Shown piece by piece: positions 8,644 to 16,966 of a stretch of DNA of 64,000 nt; position 1 is the first letter of the stretch; each line of letters starts with the position of its first letter. Source of the DNA: an uncultured Mycoplasmatota bacterium (lineage in GTDB: Bacteria > Bacillota_I > Bacilli_A > RF39 > UBA660). A program made the position numbers and the translations under genes. The stretch spans positions 279,020 to 343,019 of the forward strand of contig CALEBF010000014.1 in NCBI GenBank assembly GCA_937944975.1, given 5' to 3'. Under the pieces are notes generated by a model. It did no database searches. It was not told the origin of the DNA and worked only from the letters and a program-made list of their open reading frames with translations.

Positions 8644-9558
8644 ATGAAAAACAAAGTAGTTTTAATTGGATGTGGCTCTGTTGGAATGAGCTATGCCTAT
8701 GCGTTATTGAATCAAAAAACTTCAGTGATGGAGTTTGTATTAGTCGATATTAAGGAAGATAAAGTCGTTGGAGAAGTGATGGATTTAAACCATGGCCTTT
8801 CTTTTGCACCACATGAAATGAGTATCAAAGCAGGTACGTATGCGGATTGCAAGGATGCAGACATCGTCGTGATCACTGCTGGTATTCCACAAAAAGTAGG
8901 GGAGACGAGAATGGATCTATTAAAAAAGAATCACGATTTATTTGCATCGATGATTCCTGAGATTATGAAAACTGGTTTCGATGGAATTTTCTTGATTGCG
9001 ACCAATCCGGTAGATGTTGTAACTTATTTTACATGGAAATATTCAGGACTTCCAGCACATAGAGTATTAGGATCAGGTACGACACTAGATACTTCGCGTT
9101 TGCGTTATCTGATAGGGAAAAAGTTAGAAGTGAGTTCTAAGAATATCCATGCTTACGTCATGGGAGAACATGGTGATAGTGAGTTTGTTCCTTGGAGCAA
9201 TGCATCCGTAGGATTACAAAATATTCGCGAATTTTTAAGCGAGGAAGAACTTGAAGAAATCTATCAAGGTGTACGTGATTCAGCATATGAAATTCAAAAG
9301 AGAAAAGGAGATACATCTTACGGAATTGGAATGTGTTTGGTTCGCATCACAAATGCGATTTTAGATAATCAAAATAGTATTATGACAGTATCTAGTTACG
9401 ATAAAGATCACGATGTCTATATTAGTACACCAACAGTAATCAATCGACATGGTGTAAGAGAGAAAATATGGGTATCTTTGACGCAAAAGGAGTCTGAAAA
9501 ATTACAACACTCGATTCAAGTTGTGAAAAACGCGATCGAAAGTGCAGAAAAAAATTAG
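8644..9558 (+). CDS. ldh: L-lactate dehydrogenase
   Basis: This 304-residue NAD-dependent enzyme reduces pyruvate to L-lactate, regenerating NAD in fermentation. The Rossmann motif GCGSVG is at residues 9-14. The substrate loop reads AGIPQKVGETRMD, with the Gln typical of lactate rather than malate dehydrogenase. ATNPVD and the catalytic GEHGDSEF (His about 176) are intact. Its own promoter and a bidirectional terminator make it monocistronic. It indicates a fermentative metabolism. Confidence 0.93.
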   Translation: MKNKVVLIGCGSVGMSYAYALLNQKTSVMEFVLVDIKEDKVVGEVMDLNHGLSFAPHEMSIKAGTYADCKDADIVVITAGIPQKVGETRMDLLKKNHDLFASMIPEIMKTGFDGIFLIATNPVDVVTYFTWKYSGLPAHRVLGSGTTLDTSRLRYLIGKKLEVSSKNIHAYVMGEHGDSEFVPWSNASVGLQNIREFLSEEELEEIYQGVRDSAYEIQKRKGDTSYGIGMCLVRITNAILDNQNSIMTVSSYDKDHDVYISTPTVINRHGVREKIWVSLTQKESEKLQHSIQVVKNAIESAEKN

Positions 9559-9578
9559 AGATCATTCTCTAATTTTTT
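9549..9578. terminator. Bidirectional terminator between ldh and the FemAB gene
   Basis: AAAAAATTAGAGA pairs with TCTCTAATTTTTT. A/T tracts on both sides serve the two convergent genes. Confidence 0.85.
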
Positions 9579-9591
9579 GTTGGCTCCTATT

Positions 9592-10833
9592 TTATTTTCT
9601 GCGTAATTTTTTTTGAATATAGTAATAATTAGAAATAGGTAATTCAAATTCTCCAATGTATTCTTCTACATGTCCGTTGAATCCACGTTTAAATTCGTAT
9701 ACACCGTAATCTGGATCTTTGCGATCGAAGATTCCAGAGATTCCATAAAAGTTATATCTTGGAAATTTGTGTTTTAACCCGTACTGTATCATGTGCCATT
9801 GAATGAGATATTGAGCATTGAACTTCATGTATTTTGCGACGTTTCCACTAAATAAATAGACGACTTCATTTCCGTATGTCATAAACATGGCAGCAGAAAG
9901 ATCGATAACTTTTCCATCTTCTTCCATCATTTTTTTATACGTTTTGATCTTGTTTTCTAAATTTTGAATGAGTTGTTCTGATTCTCTTCGTTGTGTTTTT
10001 GCCTTCTTGCTATCGCTATTTTGTTCTATTAAAAGATCTAGTTTTTCTTGTTCTTCCGTTTTTTGTTCTTCCAATTGCAATGTAAGTTTTTCTAGATTTA
10101 ATGTTGCTAGTAAGAAGTGTACTTCATCGTTCGGATGAAATAATTGATACATTTTTTGATAGTAGGCCAAAGTACGATCAGAAAAATTTCTACGTTCTCC
10201 GGTTGCTTCGGTAATTTTTTTGAATCGATCGAGTTCATCGTATTCTAATTCTCTTATTTCGATTCCATCTTTCATTGTTTTACGAATTAAGTTTCGCGTA
10301 TTTGGTTTCATGTTAGCAAAAATGCTTTCCTCAGTTTCATCTTTAAGATCCAGTACAAAAGTAAATCTTACTTGAGATGATACATCCATTTTTACTGGAA
10401 ATCCTAGATGGTGGTATCCGAGAGAAATTAATGTATCTACGACATCTTTATTATTGATCCCACCTTCGACGATATTTCCATCGATATCTCGTTCTTGATA
10501 GAGGAGAGCCGGATCAATTGTAAGAATATATCCGTGTTTTTGCTTGATGAATTTTTTTAATTCTTTCGTAAAGAAGGCGAGGAGTTCTTTGTTATGATAA
10601 TCTAGTATAAGTCCTCGTGGTGCGTAGAAATTTTGCTTTCCAAAGTGACTTTTTCGTGCCATGATTCTGCTGGCTGCCACGATGTTGTCATCAACTTTAA
10701 CACCGACATAATAACTTTTCCAATTGTGTTGTTTTCCGATTTCTTCCATTTCGGGAGCTTGTACAAAGTCATTCAGTGGTTGTGTTTTTAAGAATGCTCG
10801 AAACTCTTCTTTTGATAGTTCTGTAAATTTCAT
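9592..10833 (-). CDS. FemAB-family peptidoglycan peptidyltransferase
   Basis: This 413-residue member of the FemX/FemA/MurM family uses aminoacyl-tRNA to add cross-bridge amino acids to lipid II or nascent peptidoglycan. Two GNAT-like halves are visible (residues about 1-180 and 290-405). They are separated by a charged coiled-coil arm (about 245-290) typical of Fem ligases. The C-terminal half carries the conserved YNFYGISG-FD block and a YEFKRGF-G motif. It is monocistronic. The amino acid attached cannot be told from the sequence. Confidence 0.9.
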   Translation of the reverse strand: MKFTELSKEEFRAFLKTQPLNDFVQAPEMEEIGKQHNWKSYYVGVKVDDNIVAASRIMARKSHFGKQNFYAPRGLILDYHNKELLAFFTKELKKFIKQKHGYILTIDPALLYQERDIDGNIVEGGINNKDVVDTLISLGYHHLGFPVKMDVSSQVRFTFVLDLKDETEESIFANMKPNTRNLIRKTMKDGIEIRELEYDELDRFKKITEATGERRNFSDRTLAYYQKMYQLFHPNDEVHFLLATLNLEKLTLQLEEQKTEEQEKLDLLIEQNSDSKKAKTQRRESEQLIQNLENKIKTYKKMMEEDGKVIDLSAAMFMTYGNEVVYLFSGNVAKYMKFNAQYLIQWHMIQYGLKHKFPRYNFYGISGIFDRKDPDYGVYEFKRGFNGHVEEYIGEFELPISNYYYIQKKLRRK

Positions 10834-11044
10834 GTCATCGTATCCTTTCTTATGTACCCAAATTTATTTTATCTTAGTTCGCTAATGTATGCAAGATAGA
10901 AGTATAAAAAAATTTTTAAAATGATAATTATAGAATAGTAATAAAATTTTATAAATCCTAACAAAAAAATATATAAAATCAGATTAAAAAGTTTTTTATT
11001 TAAATAAAAGACAAAAAAAAGTTAACATTAAGCATAATAAAAAA

Positions 11045-11073
11045 TTGACAAAAAAAGAAATAATAGGTACGAT
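11045..11073 (+). promoter_or_regulatory. Promoter of the DUF3800 gene pair
   Basis: TTGACA, 17 nt, then TACGAT. It is followed by a strong AGAAAGGAG ribosome site before the ATG at 11103. The 269-bp gap upstream to the FemAB gene is very A/T-rich and otherwise featureless. Confidence 0.65.
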
Positions 11074-11102
11074 AAGATTATCAAAAGAAAGGAGAACTGT
11101 TT

Positions 11103-11804
11103 ATGGAATATAATGTCTATTGTGATGAGAGTTGTCATTTGTATATGAAAAGCAATGGTGATTATATGGTGGTTGGGGCGATATATTGCCCAAAAAGTAA
11201 AGTAAAGAAAATAAATCAATATTTGAAAAACATTAAGGAAAAATATGGAATAAATTCACAAGAAGAATTAAAATGGAATAAAATATCACGAGCAAATAGA
11301 AATTTGTACAATGATGTGATCGATTATTTTTTTGACAAATCAGAATTACAGTTCAGAGCTATTGTGATTGACAAAAGAACTTTGAAACATGAAGATTATC
11401 ATCATACGGCCAATCAATTTTATCATATTAGTTATTACCTCATGTTAAAATATATTATTGTCCCGGGTAATTCATATAATATATTTCCCGATATAAAAGA
11501 TAGTAACTCTTATTACAATCATCAACTTGTAAAACAATTTTTAAGAAGTAAGTATCATGATACGTTTGGAAAAACAGTAAGGCAAGTTACTCCGATTCGA
11601 TCGTATGAATCAAACATACTTCAACTTAGTGATATCTTAATAGGTGCTTTATCATATTATTATCGAAAATTGTATACTAACGAGGCTAAAGTAGAACTTA
11701 TCAAGAAGATAAAGAAAAACGTTCCGTATGAACTCAACGAAACGACGCCATATCATTATTCTAAATTTAATGTTTTTACATGGGAGGCGGATTATCATGG
11801 ATAA
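11103..11804 (+). CDS. DUF3800 family protein (RNase H-fold candidate nuclease)
   Basis: This 233-residue protein fits DUF3800: an N-terminal YCDES acid pair after a beta strand, a KWNKIS block, RAIVIDK, a PDIKDSN acidic strand near residue 136, and the C-terminal ESNILQLSDILIGA helix. The family has an RNase H-like fold with clustered acidic residues and is often found on mobile or defence-related DNA. Its biochemical role is mostly unknown. The gene overlaps the following Cys-rich gene by 8 bp, so the two are coupled. They sit alone between A/T-rich spacers, which suggests horizontal acquisition. Confidence 0.85.
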   Translation: MEYNVYCDESCHLYMKSNGDYMVVGAIYCPKSKVKKINQYLKNIKEKYGINSQEELKWNKISRANRNLYNDVIDYFFDKSELQFRAIVIDKRTLKHEDYHHTANQFYHISYYLMLKYIIVPGNSYNIFPDIKDSNSYYNHQLVKQFLRSKYHDTFGKTVRQVTPIRSYESNILQLSDILIGALSYYYRKLYTNEAKVELIKKIKKNVPYELNETTPYHYSKFNVFTWEADYHG

Positions 11805-12336
11805 TTATCCATGCTTACCACAACCTTTTTCTACTTTAAGGGAAGATGAAATTTATCAGTATTTTCTTGATAACATGTTAATTTATGATCTTCGTTATGA
11901 AGGAAATGCTATCAGATTTTTTGATACGCCGGTGATAGATGGAAGATTACAAGGATTTCACCATATTTCTACGCGCAAGCCTAAAAATACTAAGTTTGAG
12001 TTGAGTATTAGAATGCTGGAAGATCGTGCCCGATATATAAATTGGATAATTCCTATTATTGAAAATGCAAAAGCATGCCATAGTTGTGAGAATAGACACT
12101 CATGTAGTAAAATAAAATTTTGGAGAAAAAAGCAAGGTGCTAAAAATAAAATTTACTTTATGGTTCGAAACGATGTGGATTATATTATTATTGCAGAGCA
12201 GAAAAAAGGAAATTTATACTATATTTCTACTGCTTTTATAGTTGACGAACCATATTATTTAAAAAGTTTTCTAGATGATTATCATCGATATATTGAACAG
12301 AGAAGATCACGTCAAGATTTAGTAGTAAATCAATAA
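11797..12336 (+). CDS. Cys-rich partner of DUF3800, possible nuclease-like protein
   Basis: This 179-residue protein has its start at 11797, after a GGGAGG site, and overlaps the DUF3800 stop by 8 bp. Features are a HHIST block (about residues 51-55), a CxxCxxxxxC cluster (CHSCENRHSC, about 91-100) and a C-terminal beta region (VDYIIIAEQ, YYISTAFIVDEP). The layout recalls small RNA-cleaving BECR-type domains with a YY-TAF/Y strand, but that resemblance is by eye and weak. I do not assign a function. An earlier in-frame ATG at 11728 would overlap DUF3800 deeply and lacks a ribosome site. Confidence 0.7.
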   Translation: MDNYPCLPQPFSTLREDEIYQYFLDNMLIYDLRYEGNAIRFFDTPVIDGRLQGFHHISTRKPKNTKFELSIRMLEDRARYINWIIPIIENAKACHSCENRHSCSKIKFWRKKQGAKNKIYFMVRNDVDYIIIAEQKKGNLYYISTAFIVDEPYYLKSFLDDYHRYIEQRRSRQDLVVNQ

Positions 12337-12344
12337 GAAACGGA

Positions 12345-12371
12345 TAACGCTACCATATTTAAATGGTAGCG
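12345..12371. repeat. Perfect hairpin after the DUF3800 pair
   Basis: ACGCTACCAT pairs with ATGGTAGCGT around a 6-nt A/T loop. There is no T-run after it, so it may protect the 3' end of the RNA or mark an element end rather than act as a classic terminator. The remaining sequence to the tRNA-Arg is A/T-rich with no gene seen. Confidence 0.6.
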
Positions 12372-12560
12372 TCTCCCGGTCTCATATGACACAATCGGTC
12401 ATTGAGTAATTAAATTATAATATAAATAAATTGGATTGTCAAATTTATATCTATATTGTATATTCATGTGTTTGGGATAAAATGTAAACCAAATCTTTTT
12501 TTTTTGGATCCAAATAATAAAAAATATATTATGAGTTTTTTAATAATTTAAATAATGTAT

Positions 12561-12586
12561 AAAAAAACTAGATATTACTATCTAGT
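12561..12586 (-). terminator. Terminator of tRNA-Arg
   Basis: Read on the minus strand, ACTAGATA pairs with TATCTAGT and is followed by seven T. Confidence 0.75.
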
Positions 12587-12598
12587 ATATTTCATAAG

Positions 12599-12675
<77 letters not shown>

Positions 12676-12768
12676 ACGTGTTTCTTTTGGAAACATAATG
12701 ATTATACCTCAAAAATAAATTTTATTCAATAGTTTTTATCTATTTTCTCTAAAATGTAAAAAGAAAGC

Positions 12769-13746
12769 TTATTCTTCGCTTTCTTCTACATCTTTTAATA
12801 CTGTTTTATATACTTCTTCCGTATCTACTTGAAACACGACTTCTTCAACATTATAGTTATCTCCAACTGAAAGACAAATCGTATAGATCACTTCTTCTAA
12901 AATATCTTTTTTGGTCGCGTCGTTAAAAATATAGGAATTGAAGTTTAATGATAAAACATCTTCACTTTGTTGGATATCTAATAGTTTTGTATTGCTATTT
13001 AAAAAGCTCATCAGATTTGTTTGATACATATTTGCACTTGTTAATTCATCGATAATGATTTTAATTTTATCTCGATCGTCATTTAAATATTTGGTTACAG
13101 GAACATAGTAATAGTTGTCGTTATATTCGTCGACATAATAAACTGTTACTTGATTGATGGCCTCAGTGCTTGTAAGATCGTATTCTTTATTGATGCCGAA
13201 TGATCGATCTAATGTACTAGGTAAATTGACACCACTCTTCGGAAGTTTGGTTAAAACATCTCCATCGACAAAGATGATAACTGATCTTACTTCTTTGATA
13301 CTAGTTGCGGTATAGACGATCGCTTCTACTACTTTTTCTTCCATCTCTTCGTTTACATCGAGGAGTTCTTTGGAAAAATCTACTTTTAGTATGCCGTCTT
13401 GTAAGTCGATACTATTAATTTTAGTATCGCTCGGAATGATTGCTTTGAAACCATTTGGAACGCGAGATTCATTCGGCCCTTCTTGAATTAATGTAAGTAA
13501 GGCTTCTTTGACTTTTGACAGTGGATCAGTCGTTTCACTTGCTACCACCTGAGTCCTTCCTAGTAGATTATCTTGATTGAGTAAAAATACAGTTTGTTCT
13601 TCCACTTGACTTTCAACGTATTCGATATTCTCAGGAACGTTTTCCAGCTGCTTTATTTCTTCTTTCGGAATCATATAGACTAAAAATAAAGCAAATAGGG
13701 CAGATGTAGCGACGATTACTTTACGTGATAAGATTCGTTTGATCAT
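12769..13746 (-). CDS. gerM: GerM-like spore protein with two GerMN domains
   Basis: This 325-residue protein has an N-terminal membrane segment (residues 8-25) and two GerMN repeats (about 70-175 and 200-315). Each has the LTS-type helix and a final strand such as V-F-VDG-D or V-F-QVD. GerM in Bacillus is needed for sporulation and germination and acts at the forespore/mother-cell interface. No lipobox is seen, unlike Bacillus GerM, so it is anchored by its signal-anchor. It is the last gene of a minus-strand cluster with gerE and a spoIIIAH-like gene, each followed by its own hairpin or a short gap. Confidence 0.85.
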   Translation of the reverse strand: MIKRILSRKVIVATSALFALFLVYMIPKEEIKQLENVPENIEYVESQVEEQTVFLLNQDNLLGRTQVVASETTDPLSKVKEALLTLIQEGPNESRVPNGFKAIIPSDTKINSIDLQDGILKVDFSKELLDVNEEMEEKVVEAIVYTATSIKEVRSVIIFVDGDVLTKLPKSGVNLPSTLDRSFGINKEYDLTSTEAINQVTVYYVDEYNDNYYYVPVTKYLNDDRDKIKIIIDELTSANMYQTNLMSFLNSNTKLLDIQQSEDVLSLNFNSYIFNDATKKDILEEVIYTICLSVGDNYNVEEVVFQVDTEEVYKTVLKDVEESEE

Positions 13747-13770
13747 AAGTCACCTCTAACTAACTATATG

Positions 13771-13797
13771 AAAAAAATCGTATTTTAATACGATTTT
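13771..13797 (-). terminator. Terminator of gerE
   Basis: Read on the minus strand, AAAATCGTAT pairs with ATACGATTTT and is followed by T residues. It lies between gerE and gerM. Confidence 0.75.
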
Positions 13798-14014
13798 ATA
13801 ATGAAATTTCTCCAAGTTTCAAAAGTTCTACAACTGCTCCAGCACGCCCTTTCACCCCAAGCTTTTGCATGGCATTCGAAATGTGATTGCGGACTGTTTT
13901 CTCACTAATATGTAATTCCTTCGCGATCTCAGTCGTTGATTTGTTTAGTATGAGTAACTCAAAAACTTGTTTTTCTCTTTTGGTTAATATGCTCTTGTTC
14001 ACGATTTCCCTCAC
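13796..14014 (-). CDS. gerE: GerE, LuxR-type late sporulation regulator
   Basis: This 72-residue protein is a stand-alone LuxR/FixJ helix-turn-helix. The core (LTKRE-VFELL, EIA-EL-ISEKTVRNHISNAMQKLGVKGR-AVVELL) is nearly identical to Bacillus subtilis GerE, which is 74 residues. GerE is the last mother-cell transcription factor and controls coat genes with sigma-K. Such a close match argues for functional sporulation or recent loss. It sits between spoIIIAH-like and gerM. Confidence 0.93.
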   Translation of the reverse strand: MREIVNKSILTKREKQVFELLILNKSTTEIAKELHISEKTVRNHISNAMQKLGVKGRAGAVVELLKLGEISL

Positions 14015-14094
14015 TTCCTAAGTTGGGTGGTTTTTACTTTCTCATATTATTTTATGTGCGACCTGTTTTTTCGTGAGGGATTTTCACTCAATAT

Positions 14095-14119
14095 AAAAAT
14101 AGATGAGACATCTATTTTT
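14095..14119 (-). terminator. Terminator of the spoIIIAH-like gene
   Basis: Read on the minus strand, AAAAATAGATG pairs with CATCTATTTTT around a 3-nt loop, ending in a T-tract. Confidence 0.75.
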
Positions 14120-14642
14120 GATATTTGACAGAGATATATTTTTTCGTGTCGTAATTTTTTTGGATACTACGCATGATATTATTTGCCTGTTTGTTGTCAA
14201 GTTTATCTGCAACAACGACGACGCGAATTTGATCACCATCGATTTTAACGAATGCTTCTAAATTAAACTCGCTTTTGATATTTTTTTCTAGTGTTTCTTC
14301 TTCGCCACGAGTTACATTTAGATTCTTCATTTTTTCAAAGGCTTGATTTTTCTCTTCTGTCGTACTTTCAGAATTTGTTAGGATTTCTTTTAACTCATTC
14401 ATCTCTTGAACCATTTGCTCGTCAGCTTCCACTCGAAGAGAAGTTAGTATTTCGCTTTCTTCGATACTTACCGTCGCTTCTTTTTCGTCTTTTTTGCTTT
14501 CTTTCTTTTTCTCCTGGGTGTCTGTATTATATTGGTTGCTACCAGTAAGTAATAGCTCTGTTGGCATCGTAACATAGTAGACACTTAATACGAGAATTAA
14601 ACTAAATAATGTAAGAAACCACAAACTTTTTTTATTTATCAT
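14112..14642 (-). CDS. spoIIIAH: SpoIIIAH-like protein
   Basis: This 176-residue protein has an N-terminal membrane segment (about 7-26), a Glu/Lys-rich linker and a C-terminal ring-building-like domain (about 80-176) with the V-V-AD--D--QAN-I pattern of SpoIIIAH. SpoIIIAH pairs with SpoIIQ to form the channel between mother cell and forespore. In Bacillus it is the last gene of the eight-gene spoIIIA operon. Here it stands alone beside gerE and gerM, and no other spoIIIA gene is present in the window. Confidence 0.8.
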   Translation of the reverse strand: MINKKSLWFLTLFSLILVLSVYYVTMPTELLLTGSNQYNTDTQEKKKESKKDEKEATVSIEESEILTSLRVEADEQMVQEMNELKEILTNSESTTEEKNQAFEKMKNLNVTRGEEETLEKNIKSEFNLEAFVKIDGDQIRVVVVADKLDNKQANNIMRSIQKNYDTKKYISVKYQK

Positions 14643-14757
14643 ATTTTTTCCCTCCCAGTAATTTCTCTAGTAAAGTATATTACCCTTTGTCCCGTTTAGA
14701 ACTAAAATCATAAAAAAAAAGAACGATCTAAGAAATCTATTATTTTTGTATTTTTTA

Positions 14758-14786
14758 TTGACAAATGTTATATACTGTTATATATT
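14758..14786 (+). promoter_or_regulatory. Promoter of the gntR-ABC operon
   Basis: TTGACA, 17 nt, TATATT. The -10 lies inside an inverted repeat that is probably the regulator's own operator. Confidence 0.8.
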
Positions 14787-14797
14787 ATGTATAACAG
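14775..14797 (+). promoter_or_regulatory. Putative GntR (YtrA-type) operator
   Basis: CTGTTATA and TATAACAG form an 8-bp inverted repeat with a 7-bp spacer covering the -10 region and start site. This placement predicts autorepression of the downstream regulator and transporter genes. Confidence 0.7.
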
Positions 14798-14810
14798 TTG
14801 AGGTGATGTT

Positions 14811-15212
14811 GTGAAGATAGTCATTAGTAACAGTAGTTCTGTTCCCATTTACGAACAGATTAAAAATACGATCATCGAACAGATTATGTCAGGAGAACTA
14901 GCAGAAAATGAAGCTTTACCATCGATTCGTGCTTTAGCACTCGATATTAAAATAAGTGTTATGACGATTAAGAAAGCGTATGATGAGTTGGAAAAAGAAG
15001 GGTATATTATTTCCAGACAAGGAAAAGGAACCTTTGTTGCACCACAAAATGTAGAATTATTAAAAGATAGGAAACAACAAGAAATAGAAAGTTACCTTTT
15101 GAAAATTATAGATATTAGCAAGTGCTATCAAATACCAAAAGATGAAATTATAGAATTATTTGAATACATGTATAGGAGTGAGGAAAATGAAAAGTGCAGT
15201 AAAAATTCGTAA
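14811..15212 (+). CDS. GntR-family regulator, YtrA subfamily
   Basis: This 133-residue regulator has an N-terminal winged helix (residues 5-75: PIYEQIKN-I, LPS-R-LA, AY-ELE-EGYI--R-GKGTFV) and only a short helical tail, as in the YtrA subfamily that controls ABC transporters. Translation starts at a GTG after GAGGTGAT. It is the first gene of an operon with an ABC ATPase and a permease, and overlaps the ATPase by 26 bp. An inverted repeat over the promoter suggests it represses itself until an effector, possibly a cell-envelope antibiotic, is present. Confidence 0.93.
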   Translation: MKIVISNSSSVPIYEQIKNTIIEQIMSGELAENEALPSIRALALDIKISVMTIKKAYDELEKEGYIISRQGKGTFVAPQNVELLKDRKQQEIESYLLKIIDISKCYQIPKDEIIELFEYMYRSEENEKCSKNS

Positions 15213-16023
15213 TTTAACAAAGCAGTATGATTCAAAGTTTCAATTAAATGTCGATTTAGAGATTCCAAAAGGAATGATCATTGGTCTTATTGGAGAAAAT
15301 GGAGCTGGGAAAACAACTTTAATGAAATCTATGTTAGACATTATTCACCCAGAGCAAGGAACGATTTCTTTTGAAAAAGGATCTGAGCACATCGGAGTTG
15401 TATTAGATCAATCATTTTTTCCGGAGATTTTAACACCGATGGATATTCATCATATCATGAAGAATATCTATTCTACTTGGGATGCGGATATGTATTTTCG
15501 ATACATGAGAGATTTTGATCTACCACTTCATAAAGCTATCAAAACGATGTCGAAAGGTATGAGAAAGAAATTAGAAATCGCAACCGCTTTTTCACATCAT
15601 CCAAGCTTACTTATTTTAGATGAACCTACCAGTGGATTAGATCCGGTTGTAAGAAGTGAGGTGTTAGATCTATTTTTAGAATTTATTCAAGATGAAAATC
15701 ATACCATTTTGTTTTCTACTCATATCACGAGCGATTTAGAACATATCGCAGATTACATTATCTTCTTAGATGATGGAAAGATTATATTAAAGGAAAATAG
15801 AGATACTTTACTAGAAGAATACGGGGTTTTAAAGTGTAGCGAAAAAGAATGGAAAACGATCGATCCAAAGGATTACTTAGCATATAAAAAGGGAAAGTAT
15901 CAATATGAATTATTAGTCACTGACCAAAAACGAATGAAAAAGAAATATCCAAACATGGTTGTGGATCGCATCAGTTTAGAAGAGTTGATGGTGCTTACGA
16001 TAAAAGGAGTGAAAGTATGTTAG
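15187..16023 (+). CDS. ABC transporter ATP-binding protein
   Basis: This 278-residue ATPase has Walker A GENGAGKTT (about residues 34-42), the signature SKGMRKK, Walker B with LLILDEPTSGLDP and a switch His in STHITSD. I chose the start at 15187, after GGAGTGAGG, rather than an earlier in-frame ATG. Its gene overlaps those of the regulator and the permease (7 bp). It powers the following ABC-2 type membrane protein, probably an exporter of a drug, peptide or lipid. Confidence 0.93.
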   Translation: MKSAVKIRNLTKQYDSKFQLNVDLEIPKGMIIGLIGENGAGKTTLMKSMLDIIHPEQGTISFEKGSEHIGVVLDQSFFPEILTPMDIHHIMKNIYSTWDADMYFRYMRDFDLPLHKAIKTMSKGMRKKLEIATAFSHHPSLLILDEPTSGLDPVVRSEVLDLFLEFIQDENHTILFSTHITSDLEHIADYIIFLDDGKIILKENRDTLLEEYGVLKCSEKEWKTIDPKDYLAYKKGKYQYELLVTDQKRMKKKYPNMVVDRISLEELMVLTIKGVKVC

Positions 16024-16646
16024 GACTAATGAAGAAAGATTTATTTGTCATGAGAGGAAATTGGAAACATTTGTTGCTCTTTCTTGCAATTATCTTATTG
16101 ATCGCAATGGATGGAAATGAAATTTTCTATTTCGTACCTGTCTTCATCAGTGTCATGGTATTTATGACGACGTTTAGTTACGACGATTATAATAAATGGA
16201 ATGCTTATGCGATTACATTAGTGAAAGATCGAACGACCATCGTCCGTGCGAAATATATAGCAAGTATTCTACTGACGCTCGGAACAATTTTGATTACGTA
16301 TTTATTTGCTTTGATTGTTAGTTTGCTAGGAAACAAAATAGAGTGGATGCAGATGAATGAGATGATGTTAGGTTGTTTATTTGCAATGATTTTATTGCAG
16401 GCACTTATGTTTCCTTTGATATTTAAATATGGAACAGAAAAGGGAAGACTTATTTTATTCTTTGGATTCTTTTTCATTAGCGCTGTACTAGGATTTCTCG
16501 TAAAAAGTGTCGATTGGAATCACTTTACAGGAATGATTTCCTTTTTCGAATCGTATGGTCTATGGTTAATTATCATCGGAGGAATTGCCTTATTCTCTAT
16601 TTCCTATATGGTTTCAAAACATATTTACCAGAAAAAAGAATTTTAA
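16017..16646 (+). CDS. ABC-2 type transporter permease
   Basis: This 209-residue protein has six hydrophobic segments. It begins with the LMKKDL start common to ABC-2 membrane subunits of the YtrC/PmtB type and has a YDDYNKW-AY cytoplasmic loop. Its start overlaps the ATPase end. The substrate is unknown. GntR-YtrA operons of this shape usually respond to envelope stress. That function is inferred from family context, not shown by the sequence. Confidence 0.88.
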   Translation: MLGLMKKDLFVMRGNWKHLLLFLAIILLIAMDGNEIFYFVPVFISVMVFMTTFSYDDYNKWNAYAITLVKDRTTIVRAKYIASILLTLGTILITYLFALIVSLLGNKIEWMQMNEMMLGCLFAMILLQALMFPLIFKYGTEKGRLILFFGFFFISAVLGFLVKSVDWNHFTGMISFFESYGLWLIIIGGIALFSISYMVSKHIYQKKEF

Positions 16647-16680
16647 ATATTTGTAATATTTCAATTTTTGCAAAAATAAA

Positions 16681-16715
16681 ACTTACGAACTATGATAGCT
16701 CGTAAGTTATTTTAT
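16681..16715. terminator. Bidirectional terminator, ABC operon and tRNA-Cys
   Basis: ACTTACGA pairs with TCGTAAGT, with T-rich tracts on both strands. It ends the ABC operon on plus and the tRNA-Cys on minus. Confidence 0.75.
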
Positions 16716-16718
16716 TTA

Positions 16719-16792
16719 TGGAGGGCCTAGTCGGATTTGAACCAACGATGAGGGAGTTGCAGTCCCGTGCCTTACCACTTGGCTATAGACCC
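16719..16792 (-). tRNA. tRNA-Cys (anticodon GCA)
   Basis: The minus strand gives a 74-nt cloverleaf with acceptor GGGTCTA/TAGGCCC (one G-U pair), an AGCCAAGTGGTAAGGC D-arm, anticodon loop CTGCAAC, T-arm GTTGGTTCAAATCCGAC, discriminator U and encoded CCA. Confidence 0.96.
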
Positions 16793-16908
16793 ATTTCATG
16801 TGTTCTTGAAAAGAACAATTAAATTATATCAGAAAATAACTTTAGGTGCAAGCATTCTAATCATATTTTATGCAACAGAAAATATTTTGTGATTTTTTTA
16901 GTAAAAAC

Positions 16909-16937
16909 TTGTCTATTATACAATTTTGTTTTATAAT
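16909..16937 (+). promoter_or_regulatory. Promoter of the LCP gene
   Basis: TTGTCT, a 17-nt spacer and a perfect TATAAT. An AAGGAGG ribosome site follows before the GTG start. Confidence 0.75.
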
Positions 16938-16966
16938 GATAGAAGCTAATCTAAGGAGGACTGTCT

